Notes: generated by a model not told the origin, from the letters alone. Positions 47,597 to 56,751 are shown, numbered from the stretch's first letter. The stretch: 64,000 bases of DNA from CALEMW01 sp035447065 (GCA_035447065.1 DAOTGJ010000001.1:124001-188000); one strand, 5' to 3'. A program made the numbers and translations.

Positions 47597-48760
47597 ATGA
47601 AGGAAATCCGTCCGCTGACCTCCCTGCGCGCCTTCGCCGCCTTCCTGGTCTTCATGTACCACTACGCCAACCTCTTCCCGCCGGCCGCGCGGGGCGTTGC
47701 GCACTTCCCCGGCGAGTGGATCCCGCTGCGCTTCCTCTGGAGCCAGGGGCAGGTGGGCGTGAGCATGTTCTTCGTGCTCTCGGGCTTCCTCATCACGCGC
47801 ATCTACTACGACAGCTTCGCGGAGGGGCGCGCCTCGCTGCGCCTGTTCCTGATCAAGCGCGTGGCGCGCATCTGGCCCCTGTTCCTGGCCTTCGCCGCGA
47901 TCCAGCACGGCACGCGGCTGCTGGCGGGCGGGCACATGGACGCCACCTGGTGGGTGACCCTGAGCATGACGCAGGGGTTCTTCGAGCACCTGCGCTACGA
48001 AGGGCTGCCCACGGCCTGGTCGCTGACCATCGAGGAGTCCTTCTACGTGCTGGCGCCGGCGCTCTTCCTGCTGCTGGCGGGCGTGCGCGCGCCGCGCCGG
48101 CCGTCGCCCGCCGACTGGGCGCGGATCGTCATGCATGTGGCCGCGGTCACGGTGGGGCTGCTGGCCCTGGGCGCGGCGGGGCATCGCCTGGCGGCGGCGC
48201 AGGGCTGGGACTGGCAGGGGCTCCTGGGCAGCCGCGACCACGTGCTGCGGGCCACGCTGTTCGGGCGCTTCCCGGAGTTCGCGGTGGGCGTGCTGGCGGC
48301 GTTCGTGCATCGGACAGGCGAGCTGCCGCGGCGGCTGGGCGGCGGCCGGGCCGCGTGGCTGGCCACGGGCACCGCGGCGGCCGTCCTGGCGGCGCTGGCG
48401 GGCAAGGCCGCCCTGGCCGGGGCGGCGGGCGTGGGCGCGGCCCTGGGGACCGTGGTGCTGACCTACGCCGTGGCCGTGCTCACCGGCGTGCTCATCCTGG
48501 CCCTGAGCGTGGGCGGGAGCCGGCTGCACGCGGCGCTGGGGTGGGAGCCCTTCGTCTACCTGGGGCGGGTGTCCTACGGCTTCTACCTGATCCAGCTCAC
48601 CGTGATGATGGATCCTCTGCTGGCGCTGACGGACCGTCTGGGGCCGGCGCGCCTGCCCGCCCTCTTCCTGCTGACCAACCTGGCCTGCGCCTCCTTCTAC
48701 GAGCTGCTGGAGAGTCCGGCGCGCGCGTGGATCGTGGCGCGTTGGGGGCGTCGGGACTGA
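47597..48760 (+). CDS. Acyltransferase 3 family membrane protein
   Basis: 387 residues with about ten membrane helices. Begins IRPLTSLRAFAAFLVFMYHYA with the catalytic-type His in the first helix. It continues with GVSMFFVLSGFLITRIYY and RVARIWPLF, all diagnostic of the AT3/OafB family that adds acetyl or other acyl groups to sugars of LPS, peptidoglycan or glycolipids. Near the end GRVSYGFYLIQL is also typical. The start has only a weak ribosome site (GGGAGG 12 bases upstream). The gene is convergent with the kinase-like lipoprotein gene, separated by four bases. Confidence 0.93.
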   Translation: MKEIRPLTSLRAFAAFLVFMYHYANLFPPAARGVAHFPGEWIPLRFLWSQGQVGVSMFFVLSGFLITRIYYDSFAEGRASLRLFLIKRVARIWPLFLAFAAIQHGTRLLAGGHMDATWWVTLSMTQGFFEHLRYEGLPTAWSLTIEESFYVLAPALFLLLAGVRAPRRPSPADWARIVMHVAAVTVGLLALGAAGHRLAAAQGWDWQGLLGSRDHVLRATLFGRFPEFAVGVLAAFVHRTGELPRRLGGGRAAWLATGTAAAVLAALAGKAALAGAAGVGAALGTVVLTYAVAVLTGVLILALSVGGSRLHAALGWEPFVYLGRVSYGFYLIQLTVMMDPLLALTDRLGPARLPALFLLTNLACASFYELLESPARAWIVARWGRRD

Positions 48761-48764
48761 CCCC

Positions 48765-50402
48765 CTACTCGCCGTCGCGCAGCACGCCCCGCAGGCTCCA
48801 GCCGGCGGGGCCGCGGGCGTAATGGGCCTGCGTGGGGGGGAGGAGACCGCCGTCGGGGCGGTGGGCGGTCCAGCGCACCACGGCGCGGTCGGCGTCGGTG
48901 GCGGGAACGGTCACGGCGGGGGAGGCGGCGCCTTCGCTGAGGATCTGCCGCACGCTGCCGTCGGCGTTCAGGAACTCCACGCGCCAGGCCAGGGGGACGG
49001 CCAGGCCGGCGCGGTCGCAGGCCGACGCGGCGTCCACGCGGAAGCCGTCGGCCGCCGGGATCGGTTCCAGGTCCACGGCAGGGCTCACGCGGGTCAGGGC
49101 CCAGGCCAGGGTGAGGTGGCGGCGGGCGATGAGCACGCGCGTGAGCTCGGCGGCGGCGGCGGGATCGCGGAAGCGGCCGGTGGACGCGGCGGCGGCGAGG
49201 GCCTCGTCGGAGAGGCGGGCCAGCACCGTGCCGGCCCAGAAGGCGTCGGCGGGGCCGCAGGCCAGGACCTGGTCGTTGGCGTAGTTGGGACGCCACGCGG
49301 CGGGATCGTAGGCGAACGCGGAGAACTGGCCCACCTCCGCGTGGGCGGGCGGCGGCGTGTCCTCGTAGGGCCGCACGTGCAGGCCCAGGGCGGGGATGCC
49401 CAGCAGGAGCTCGCGCCAGTCGAAGTCGTAGGCGTGGCCGATGCGCTTCTCGTGCCGAGCCGCCCAGTAGCCGCCCAGGCAGCCGTCGAAATCCACCAGG
49501 TGATGGCGCAGGTGCCCCGCGCCCGGTTCGCCCACGTACACGTCCAGCGTGTTGTCCTCCTTGAGGTCCACGTGCTGGAGCCAGGCGCCGAAGACGCGCA
49601 GGGCGCGCAGGGAGCGGCGGTCCTGGTGCGGGATGCGGTCGTTGGGATCGTCGCCGTTGGTGCCGCGCAGGCTGAAGCCGCCGCGGGGGATGCCGTCCAG
49701 GAAGCGGCTGACCAGGGCGCGGTAGCGGCCGTCGGCCAGGGCCTGGGGCAGGCCGGCGAGCATGGCGTCCACGTCGGCTTGCGTGAGCGGGCGCGCCTCG
49801 CCCACGGAGTTCTTCACCGAGGCGTCCGGTGCGACCAGCAGCTCGTCGCGGGCGAAGGTCACCACGCGGTTGTCGGGCACGTGGTAGCCCAGGGCCCAGA
49901 ACAGGCGCGCGGCCACGGCGCCGGCGGCGGTGCTCACCGACGGCTCGCCCTCCTTGTCGAACTTGCAGATGTAGGCGGCGCCGCGCGCGTCGCGGAACAC
50001 GAAGCCGGGGTTGCGGCCGCCGACCTTCAAGCCGGTCACGGTCCAGGGACGATGGGCCTCGGGACCGGGATCGTCGCCGCCGGGTCCGCGGGCCACGGCC
50101 GCAGGGTCCTGACGATCGTCGGTGCCGGCGTACCACGACGACGCGGGCACCTCGCCCAGCCGGTTCACGTCCAGCGCGGGGCCGTGGGTGGTCACGCCCA
50201 GCACGTCGATGGGCTGGCGCAGGCCGTAGTTCTCGATCAGGTAGGAGAGGCGGTGGAAGCCGCGCTCGTCCGGCACGGGGATGGGCGCGTCGTCCCGCAC
50301 GCGGGTGACCGCCGGCGCATCGGTGAAGACGGGCGGAGGCACGGGACCGCCCGCGCAGCCGGCGAGCAGGAGCAGCAGCAGAGGGAGCGCGCGGCGCCTC
50401 AT
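48765..50402 (-). CDS. Lipoprotein with atypical protein-kinase-like motifs
   Basis: 545 residues. A lipoprotein signal (lipobox LAGC, Cys16) places it outside the cytoplasm. The core has an ordered set of kinase-like landmarks: Lys147 in AYICKFDKEG; helix STAAGAVAARLFWALG; catalytic-loop-like H277-V-D279-L-K-E-D-N284; and metal-site-like D304-F-D306-G. That order and spacing (HxDx4N, then DxD) resembles HipA, CotH and aminoglycoside-kinase relatives. About 240 further residues follow. I cannot name a family. The ATG at 50402 overlaps the Omp85-like gene stop, making it the last gene of a coupled trio with a nucleotide-carrier-like protein. Confidence 0.72.
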   Translation of the reverse strand: MRRRALPLLLLLLAGCAGGPVPPPVFTDAPAVTRVRDDAPIPVPDERGFHRLSYLIENYGLRQPIDVLGVTTHGPALDVNRLGEVPASSWYAGTDDRQDPAAVARGPGGDDPGPEAHRPWTVTGLKVGGRNPGFVFRDARGAAYICKFDKEGEPSVSTAAGAVAARLFWALGYHVPDNRVVTFARDELLVAPDASVKNSVGEARPLTQADVDAMLAGLPQALADGRYRALVSRFLDGIPRGGFSLRGTNGDDPNDRIPHQDRRSLRALRVFGAWLQHVDLKEDNTLDVYVGEPGAGHLRHHLVDFDGCLGGYWAARHEKRIGHAYDFDWRELLLGIPALGLHVRPYEDTPPPAHAEVGQFSAFAYDPAAWRPNYANDQVLACGPADAFWAGTVLARLSDEALAAAASTGRFRDPAAAAELTRVLIARRHLTLAWALTRVSPAVDLEPIPAADGFRVDAASACDRAGLAVPLAWRVEFLNADGSVRQILSEGAASPAVTVPATDADRAVVRWTAHRPDGGLLPPTQAHYARGPAGWSLRGVLRDGE

Positions 50403-51706
50403 CGCTTCCTCCGCGATTGATAGCCGAAAGGCGTGGTGGTTCCGGCGAAGACGTGGCCGCCCTCGGCGCCGCGGGCGTACTGCAGCACGAAGACATCGTC
50501 GTCCAGCAGCAGGGCAAGGCCCAGGCCGGCCGACGCGTGCAGCTCCGCCAGGTCCAGGTCCCGGGTGCGGGGGGCGGCGGCGCCCCAGTCGGCGAAGAGC
50601 CGGCCCTGGAACATCTTGGTCACCGGGTAGCGGTACTCCAGGGCCAGGGCCAGCAGGTGCAGGTCGCGGAAGCGGTCGCGCGGGTAGCCCCGCAGGTCGT
50701 AGCGGCCGCCCAGGGCCCGCAGCTCGGTGAAGGGGAGGCGGGCGGCGTCGTCCGGGTCCACGGCCTCGTAGAATACGCGCGCGGCGAGGATGCGGTCGCG
50801 GAAGAGGGGGCGGTGGAGCTGGTACTCGAAGGTGAGGTGGCGGTAGTCGGCGTCGCCCGGGGCGCGGGCGGCGTTCCAGCCGGCGGCCGCTCGCAGGAGG
50901 GATCCGCGCGAGGCCATCTCGCCGGCGTCGCGGCTGTCGCGGCGCAGCTCCGCCTCCACGCCCAGGTAGTGGTTGGAGGCGGCGCGTTCGGCCAGGGCGG
51001 GGGCCAGGCGTTCGTCGGGGTCGTCGTCGTGCTCGGGCCGGAGGCGTGTTGCGCGGCTGTGGAGGGTGAGCGCGGCGTCCAGGGGACCTTGCAGCGGCAG
51101 GCGGAGCTGCGCCTCGTTCAGCAAGAGCTGGAAGTCGTACTCCTGGTCGTCGTCGGCGTCGGCCGCGGGGTAGTAGTGGCGGCCGGGCGACCGCTGGAAC
51201 CGCGTGCGGGTGCTCCAGGCCGGCGCGCCAGGCGGAGCCCCGAATTCCAGCTGCACGATGTTCTTGCGCGTGTTCAGGTAGCTGAAGCGGAAGCGGTTGT
51301 CCAGGCCGGTGCCGTACCAGTCGGTGGAATGGACGCGCAGGCCCAGCACCGTCATGCCGAACCCCGTCTCGTAGCCCAGGTAGGCGGCCACGGTGGTGTT
51401 GATGGGCGCCACGTCGCGGGTGAAGAAGCCCGCCACGCGCCGGGAGAAGCCGCTGCGCTCGTCCCAGCGGATCAGGGCCACCGGCGGCGCCGTGACCAGG
51501 CGGAAGGCCGTGGCCGGCACCTCGGCGACCTGGCGCACGAGCCAGGGAGCGCCGCCGCGCCGCACGTCCAGGGGCTCCTGCGTGCCGCGCAGCGTCCAGG
51601 CGGGCGCGTCGGCCGGGTCCCATGCGGCGGAATCCGGCGCGGCGTTCCGGGCGAGCGCTGCGACGGGCAGCAGCAAGGCCAGCAGCAGCAGGCCGACGCG
51701 CCTCAT
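50399..51706 (-). CDS. Omp85/surface-antigen-type outer-membrane barrel protein without obvious POTRA domains
   Basis: 435 residues. A signal peptide (MRRVGLLLLALLLPVAALA) is followed by a beta-barrel with many short strands and acidic turns. The Omp85 landmark is GGRYDLRGYPRDRF, the (V/L)RGY tip of loop 6, followed by LALALEYRYPV and the terminal strand DVFVLQYARG. BamA-type proteins carry 300 or more residues of POTRA repeats; here only ~90 residues precede the barrel. The ATG at 51706 has GGAGGAGG and overlaps the carrier gene stop. A role in export, or as a partner of the following lipoprotein, is inferred from context. Confidence 0.85.
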   Translation of the reverse strand: MRRVGLLLLALLLPVAALARNAAPDSAAWDPADAPAWTLRGTQEPLDVRRGGAPWLVRQVAEVPATAFRLVTAPPVALIRWDERSGFSRRVAGFFTRDVAPINTTVAAYLGYETGFGMTVLGLRVHSTDWYGTGLDNRFRFSYLNTRKNIVQLEFGAPPGAPAWSTRTRFQRSPGRHYYPAADADDDQEYDFQLLLNEAQLRLPLQGPLDAALTLHSRATRLRPEHDDDPDERLAPALAERAASNHYLGVEAELRRDSRDAGEMASRGSLLRAAAGWNAARAPGDADYRHLTFEYQLHRPLFRDRILAARVFYEAVDPDDAARLPFTELRALGGRYDLRGYPRDRFRDLHLLALALEYRYPVTKMFQGRLFADWGAAAPRTRDLDLAELHASAGLGLALLLDDDVFVLQYARGAEGGHVFAGTTTPFGYQSRRKR

Positions 51707-53031
51707 GCCGCCTCCTCCGTGCGCGATCGGAAGCCGCGTCCCACCGCCACGGAGACCGCCAGCCACACCGCCACGGCGCCCAGGTTGACCAGGGCGAACT
51801 GGCGCGTGCCGAATCCCAGGGTCGCGCCCAGCCACACCACGCCCGCGGCGCTCACGTCGCCGGCCCGGTAGAAGAAGGTGTCGATGGTCTGCTTGGCCTT
51901 GTACTTGGCCTCGCGGCTGGTGGGCAGGAAGAGGGCCTGGCGCGTGGTGTTGTGCAGGGAGTAGTCCGTGGCGTTCTCCAGGATCTTGGCGCCGCGGATC
52001 ACGCCCAGGGCCGCGCCCGCCGCGATCACCGCGTAGCCGCCCAGGGCGATGAGCGGCAGCACCAGCAGGGCCCGCGCCACGCCGGCCACGCGCAGGATCC
52101 GCGACACGGCGAAGAGCTGCAGCACCGCGCCCAGCGCGTTGACCCAGGTGAAGAAGCCCGCGTAGAACCCGCCCACCACGGCCTCGCGCGCGGCCGGCGG
52201 CGCCGCGGCGGCCGCCTCCGTCACGGTGCGCGAGAGGATGTACTCGCCGGTGCTGTTGACCAGGTTCAGCAGCAGGTAGAGGGCGGCGATGCCGCGCAGG
52301 TAGGGATCCGACAGGACCAGGCGGAAGCCGTTGGCGCCGGTGGACGCCTCGGCGTCGTCGGATCGGGCGGGCGCCGCCTCCCGCCGCGCCAGCGACGCCG
52401 CCTCGCGCCGCCGCACCGCGTTGGTCAGACCGAGGCACGCGCCCAGCAGCGCCGCCGCCGCCAGCATCATCTCGAAGGAGCCCAGCCCCAGCGCGTAGAG
52501 CCTGCCGGCCACCAGCGATCCCGCCACCGCGCCCAGGCTGCTGCCGAAGGCCACCACCGGGAAGAGGCGCTTGCCCTGGCCTTCGGTGTACAGGTCGTTG
52601 GCGAACGACCACACCTGCGCGATGATCATCAGGCTGAAGATGCCCACCCAGAGGAAGAACGCCACGCCCAGATACGGCGTGCCCAGCCGCGCCAGCACGT
52701 AGAACAGCCCCAGGTTGGCCATGAAGAAGAGCGTGACGCGGTTGATGAGCGTGACGCGGTCCATGCGGTCCACCAGGGCGCTGTACAGCGGGATCACTCC
52801 CAGCAGCAGCACGGCCTGGCCGGCGGCGGCGTAGCTCTTCACCTCGGCGCCGCCGCCCATGAGGATCAGCGGTTCGCGCACGGTCTTCAGGATGTAGTAG
52901 GAGGTGAGGACCAGGAAGAGGTTCAGCATCAGCAGCAGCGCCGTGCCGGATTCTCCGGGTTCCACGCGCGTGAACACGCCCAGGATGCGGTCCGGGAGGG
53001 ATGGCGCGGCGGTGGGGGCGGGTCGTGTCAC
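51703..53031 (-). CDS. ATP/ADP-translocase-like (Npt1/Npt2-type) MFS membrane carrier
   Basis: 442 residues with ~11-12 membrane helices. The segments LFLVLTSYYILKTVREPLIL, GGAEVKSYAAAGQAVLL and NATDYSLHNTTRQALFLPTSREAKYKAKQ match the free-living bacterial relatives of the ATP:ADP antiporters of Chlamydia and Rickettsia. Members exchange nucleotides across membranes; for free-living bacteria the physiological substrate is mostly unproven. GTG start at 53031 after AGGAGAGGA. First gene of the carrier-Omp85-lipoprotein trio; all junctions are 4-base overlaps, so the three are made together. Confidence 0.88.
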   Translation of the reverse strand: MTRPAPTAAPSLPDRILGVFTRVEPGESGTALLLMLNLFLVLTSYYILKTVREPLILMGGGAEVKSYAAAGQAVLLLGVIPLYSALVDRMDRVTLINRVTLFFMANLGLFYVLARLGTPYLGVAFFLWVGIFSLMIIAQVWSFANDLYTEGQGKRLFPVVAFGSSLGAVAGSLVAGRLYALGLGSFEMMLAAAALLGACLGLTNAVRRREAASLARREAAPARSDDAEASTGANGFRLVLSDPYLRGIAALYLLLNLVNSTGEYILSRTVTEAAAAAPPAAREAVVGGFYAGFFTWVNALGAVLQLFAVSRILRVAGVARALLVLPLIALGGYAVIAAGAALGVIRGAKILENATDYSLHNTTRQALFLPTSREAKYKAKQTIDTFFYRAGDVSAAGVVWLGATLGFGTRQFALVNLGAVAVWLAVSVAVGRGFRSRTEEAA

Positions 53032-53185
53032 GGGCGGTCCTCTCCTGAACGAAGCCCAGAGAGTACCCCAAGCGGCGGAGGCTGGCCACGGCGAAGCCGT
53101 CCGCTGGCGGGTGCGGCGGTCGTATGCTACCGTTGGCCCCGTTCGTGATCGATTCCTAGGCCCGACCGAGACCGGGAGGTGTGCC

Positions 53186-53719
53186 GTGCTCCGTTCCGCG
53201 TCCCTCCGCATCATGCCCTGGCTGCTGCTCGCCCTGCTGGGCGGCTGCGGCGGCGCCGACACCGGACCCCGCCTGCTGGGGACCTTCCCCCTGCGCGCGG
53301 AGGCCGAACTGCCCGACCTTCCGCCCGAGGCCCGTGTTCTGGAGGATCCCGAGCTGGGGCCGGCGCTGTGCGTGGACTCGGACCGTCTGGTGCGCGTGCC
53401 CGTGCTGACCACGGACCTGGTCCCCCTGCACGCCGACTCCCTGGGCGTGGGCGGCCGCTTCCGCGCCGAGCTCCTCGCCGCCGCCGTGAACTGGCAGCTC
53501 CGCCTGGAGGACGCCGACGGCGGTGTCCGCGTGCTGACCACGTCCTTCGACACGTACATCCGCACCCATGGTTGGAAGCCCGTCCGCGTGGCCTTCGGCC
53601 TGGGCGACGGCGCGACGCCCGTGCACGCCACCCTGTCCATCCTGGCGCCGCCGGGACGCGTGTGGGTGGAGGAGCTCCAGCTCTGGGACGGTCCGCCTCC
53701 CGCCGGGACCACGCCGTGA
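53186..53719 (+). CDS. Small lipoprotein of unknown function
   Basis: 177 residues. Lipoprotein signal ending LLGGC (Cys21). The remainder is probably a beta-sandwich: alternating strands (RFRAELLAAAVNWQLRLED, WKPVRVAFGLG) and an end V-W-V-E-E-L-Q-L-W-D, the pattern of carbohydrate-binding-like jelly-rolls. Family not recognised. The GTG at 53186 has GGGAGG six bases upstream. It overlaps the quinone-oxidoreductase-like gene by four bases (GTGA). A TATGCT at 53123 could be a -10 but lacks a -35. Confidence 0.72.
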   Translation: MLRSASLRIMPWLLLALLGGCGGADTGPRLLGTFPLRAEAELPDLPPEARVLEDPELGPALCVDSDRLVRVPVLTTDLVPLHADSLGVGGRFRAELLAAAVNWQLRLEDADGGVRVLTTSFDTYIRTHGWKPVRVAFGLGDGATPVHATLSILAPPGRVWVEELQLWDGPPPAGTTP

Positions 53720-54962
53720 GCCTGCGCCTGGTCCTGCCGGGCACCGGCGCCCCCGAGGTGTTCGAGGTCCGCGACGAAGCCGCGCCCCGCCCCGGCCCAG
53801 GCGAGGTGCGCGTGCGCGTGGACGCCGCCGGCGTGAACTTCGCCGACGTGATGATGCGGCTGGGCCTCTATCCCGACGCCCCCCCCTTTCCGCTGACGCC
53901 CGGCTACGAGGCCGCCGGCACCGTGGACGCCGTGGGCGAAGGCGTGTCCGCCGACCGCCTGGGCGAGCCCGTCGTGGCCCTGGCGCGCCACGGCTGCTAC
54001 GCCGAGCACGTGTGCGTGCCCGCGGCCTTCGCCGTGCGCCGTCCCGACGGCGTGGGCGCCCTGCAGGGGGCGGCCCTGGCCGTCAACTGGCTCACCGCCT
54101 ACCAGATGCTCGAGATCATGGCGCCGCCACGCGCCGGCGAGACCGTGCTGGTGCACGGGGCGGCCGGAGGCGTGGGGCTGGCGGCGGTGCGTCTGGCGCA
54201 GCGGCGCGGGGCGCGCGTGATCGGCTCCGCCTCGCCCGTCAAGCACGCCGCGCTGCGCGAGGCCGGCGTGGCGACGGTCTTCCCGTCGGACCAGAGGCGC
54301 TTCGCGGGCACGGTGCGCGCCGCCACCGGCGGCCGCGGCGCCGACGTGGTCCTGGAGCCCCGCCACGGCCGCTGGATCGGCGAGAGCTACCGCGCCGCGG
54401 CCCCCTGCGGGCGCGTGGTGCTGCACGGCTTCGCCGCCGCCGCCACGGGCAAGGGCGCCTCGCGCTGGGGCGCGCTGCGCACCCTGGCCGGCGTGCCCTG
54501 GCTGTCCATCANNNNNNNNNNNNNNNNNNNNNNNNNNNNNNNNNNNNNNNNNNNNNNNNNNNNNNNNNNNNNNNNNNNNNNNNNNNNNNNNNNNNNNNNN
54601 NNNNNNNNNNNGCCTCGCGCTGGGGCGCGCTGCGCACCCTGGCCGGCGTGCCCTGGCTGTCCATCAATCCCATCTCGCTGATGAACGACAACAAGGCGCT
54701 CATGGGCGTGAATCTGGCGCGCATGTGGGACGAGTCGGACCGCCTGCTGGGCTGGCTCGCGGGGCTGATGGAGCTGTTGGCGGCGGGTGAGATCGCCTCG
54801 CGCATCGACCGCGTGCATCGGCTGGAGGACGCCGCGGCGGCGCACCACCGGCTGCAGGACCGGGGCAACATCGGCAAGGTGCTGCTGGCCACGCCGGACT
54901 TCGTGGCGCGGGGCGCCGAGGGCGCGGAGATCGCCGACCCGCACGGGGACGGCGGCGCGTGA
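53716..54962 (+). CDS. Zinc-independent MDR-family oxidoreductase (quinone oxidoreductase / VAT-1-like), split by an assembly artefact
   Basis: NADPH-dependent medium-chain reductase. The GroES-like half (GEVRVRVDAAGVNFADVMMRLG, TPGYEAAGTVDAVGEG; read as family hallmarks) lacks zinc ligands. The Rossmann half has LVHGAAGGVGLAAVRLAQRRGA split over the usual turn. The C-terminus after the gap contains NPISLMNDNKALMGVNL and ends near GDGGA. The 55 bases before the gap (54457-54511) are repeated exactly after it (54612-54666). Deleting 155 bases (100 N plus one copy) joins both parts in one frame, giving a ~363-residue intact protein. GTG start overlapping the lipoprotein stop. Confidence 0.88.
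54512..54611. other. False sequence gap (100 N) with duplicated 55-bp flanks
   Basis: Bases 54457-54511 and 54612-54666 are identical 55-mers. The contigs on either side overlap and should be merged; no sequence is missing. Confidence 0.93.
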
Positions 54963-55738
54963 AGGTCTCCGCGAGCATCATCACCCTGAACGCGGCGGCC
55001 CACCTGGACCGCTGTCTGGATTCGCTGGACTGGTGCGACGAGGTGGTGGTGCTGGACCAGGGCAGCACCGACGGTACGCGGGAGATCTGCGCCCGTCACG
55101 GCGCCACGGTGCTGGACGGCGAGTGGCGCGGCTTCGGTCCCACCAAGGCGGCCTGCGTGCTGGCCTGCCGCAACCGCTGGATCCTGTCGGTGGACGCCGA
55201 CGAGGTGGTGGACGCCGCCCTGCGCGACGCGATCCGGGCCCTGCCCGACGACCCGTCCCAGGCCGCCTTCCGCGTGGATCGGCGCAGCCGCTTCCTGGGC
55301 CGCTGGATCCGCCACTGCGGCTGGACGCCGGACCGCCTGCTGCGGCTGTTCGACCGCGACCGCGCCGGCTTCGACGACGCGCCCGTGCACGAGGCCGTCC
55401 ACGCCCGGGGCCCGGTGGGCGACCTGCCCGGCCTGCTCCTGCATCACACCTACGACAGCCTGGAGCAGTACCTGGCCAAGCTGGACCGCTACAGCACCCT
55501 GGGCGCGGAGGCGGCCGCGGCCCACGGCCGCCGCGCGACCCCGGCGGGCGCCGTGCTGCGCGCCCACCACACCTTCGTGCGAACCTATTGGATGCGCCGG
55601 GGTTTCCTGGACGGCGCGCACGGCCTGGCGCTGTGTTCGCTCATGGCCTTCCAGACCCTGGCGAAGTACCTGAAGATCTGGCACGCCGGCCGCCGCGCCG
55701 GCGCGGGGAGTGATGGGAATGAAGCGACGCGTCCGTAG
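54959..55738 (+). CDS. Family 2 glycosyltransferase (WaaE/KdtX-like)
   Basis: 259 residues. GT-A fold: SASIITLNAAAHLDRCLDSL at the N-terminus, VVVLDQGSTDGT, then the DxD-like LSVDADEVVD. The segment FRVDRRSRFLGRWIRHCGW followed by RLLRLFDRDRAGF is typical of the lipopolysaccharide core beta-1,4-glucosyltransferases of the WaaE group. It would add a sugar to LPS core at the inner face of the cytoplasmic membrane. GTG start overlapping the previous stop, so it is co-translated with the oxidoreductase. Its end overlaps the OmpA-family gene by about 20 bases. Confidence 0.92.
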   Translation: MKVSASIITLNAAAHLDRCLDSLDWCDEVVVLDQGSTDGTREICARHGATVLDGEWRGFGPTKAACVLACRNRWILSVDADEVVDAALRDAIRALPDDPSQAAFRVDRRSRFLGRWIRHCGWTPDRLLRLFDRDRAGFDDAPVHEAVHARGPVGDLPGLLLHHTYDSLEQYLAKLDRYSTLGAEAAAAHGRRATPAGAVLRAHHTFVRTYWMRRGFLDGAHGLALCSLMAFQTLAKYLKIWHAGRRAGAGSDGNEATRP

Positions 55739-56751
55739 CCTGATCCCGGTCCTGCTGACGCTCGTCGTCCTGGCGGGCGCGCCGCGCGGCGCCGCGGCCC
55801 AGGACTCGGCGGCCGAGGAGGCCCGCCTGCGCTGGATCGCCCCCATCGAGCAGACGCTGCGCGAGGCCAAGGAGATGGGTGCGCCCAAGCGCTGCCCCCG
55901 CACCTACGAGACGGCGGTGGCCGCGCTGCAGGCCGCGTCGGCCGCCGTCCTGGCCGATCCCGCCGGCGCCGGCCGCGGCACCACCGCCACGCTGCTGGAG
56001 TCGGCCCGCGTGCAGNNNNNNNNNNNNNNNNNNNNNNNNNNNNNNNNNNNNNNNNNNNNNNNNNNNNNNNNNNNNNNNNNNNNNNNNNNNNNNNNNNNNN
56101 NNNNNNNNNNNNNNNGACCTCACCCGCTGGGTGGAGGCCGACCGCGCCGTGCGCGACACCCAGGTGGCCCGCCTCGAAGAGCAGATCACGCTCCTGCGCC
56201 ACCAGCTATGGGAGAGCGAGCTGCGCGCGGGCATGGCCGAGGCCGACGCCGGCGAGGCCCAGATGCGCGCCCAGCGCCTGGCCGAACGCCAGCAGCGGGT
56301 GCGCGCCCTGGCGGACCTGTTCACGCCCGAGGAGGGCGAGGTGCTGCTCACCCCGGACGGCGACGTGCGCGTGCGCCTCACGGGCCTCAAGTTCGCCTCG
56401 GGCAGCCATTGGCTGAACCCCAAGTACGATCCCCTGCTGGACAAGGTGGCCCAGGTGGCCCGCACCTTCCCCCAGGCCCGCCTCACCGTGGAGGGCCACA
56501 CCGACGACGCCGGCAGCCGCGCTACCAACCAGACGCTCTCGCTGGAGCGCGCGCGGCGCGTGGCCGCGGCCCTGGCCGGTCGGCTGGAGGTGCCGGAGGA
56601 TTCCCTGCAGGTGGTGGGGGTGGGGCCGGACCGGCCGGTGGCGCCCAACAGCACGGCGGAGGGCCGCGCGCGCAACCGGCGCATCGAGTTCCTGTGGGAG
56701 ACGGGGGAGGAGACGGAGGCTACTCCCGCCCCGGCAGCGGATTCTCCTTGA
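55719..56751 (+). CDS. OmpA-family peptidoglycan-binding outer-membrane protein (internal sequence gap)
   Basis: A signal peptide (MKRRVRSLIPVLLTLVVLAG...AAAQ) and a helical N-terminal part lie before a 100-N gap (56016-56115). After the gap come a coiled coil (~70 residues rich in Glu/Arg/Leu) and a C-terminal OmpA domain: FASGSHWLNP, TVEGHTDDAGS, NQTLSLERARRVAAAL and RARNRRIEF. The domain binds peptidoglycan through diaminopimelate. The reading frame differs across the gap, so gap length is not 100. The ATG at 55719 has GGGAG eight bases upstream. The 3' end overlaps the convergent isochorismatase-like gene by 32 bases. Confidence 0.88.
56016..56115. other. Sequence gap (100 N) in the OmpA-family gene
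   Basis: Flanks are not duplicated, so sequence is truly missing. The frame before and after differs by one, so the missing length is not a multiple compatible with 100. Confidence 0.9.

Noticed and set aside
53123..53128. TATGCT as promoter of the lipoprotein gene at 53186
   Set aside because: No TTG-like -35 lies 16-18 bases upstream, unlike the three accepted TATGCT promoters.
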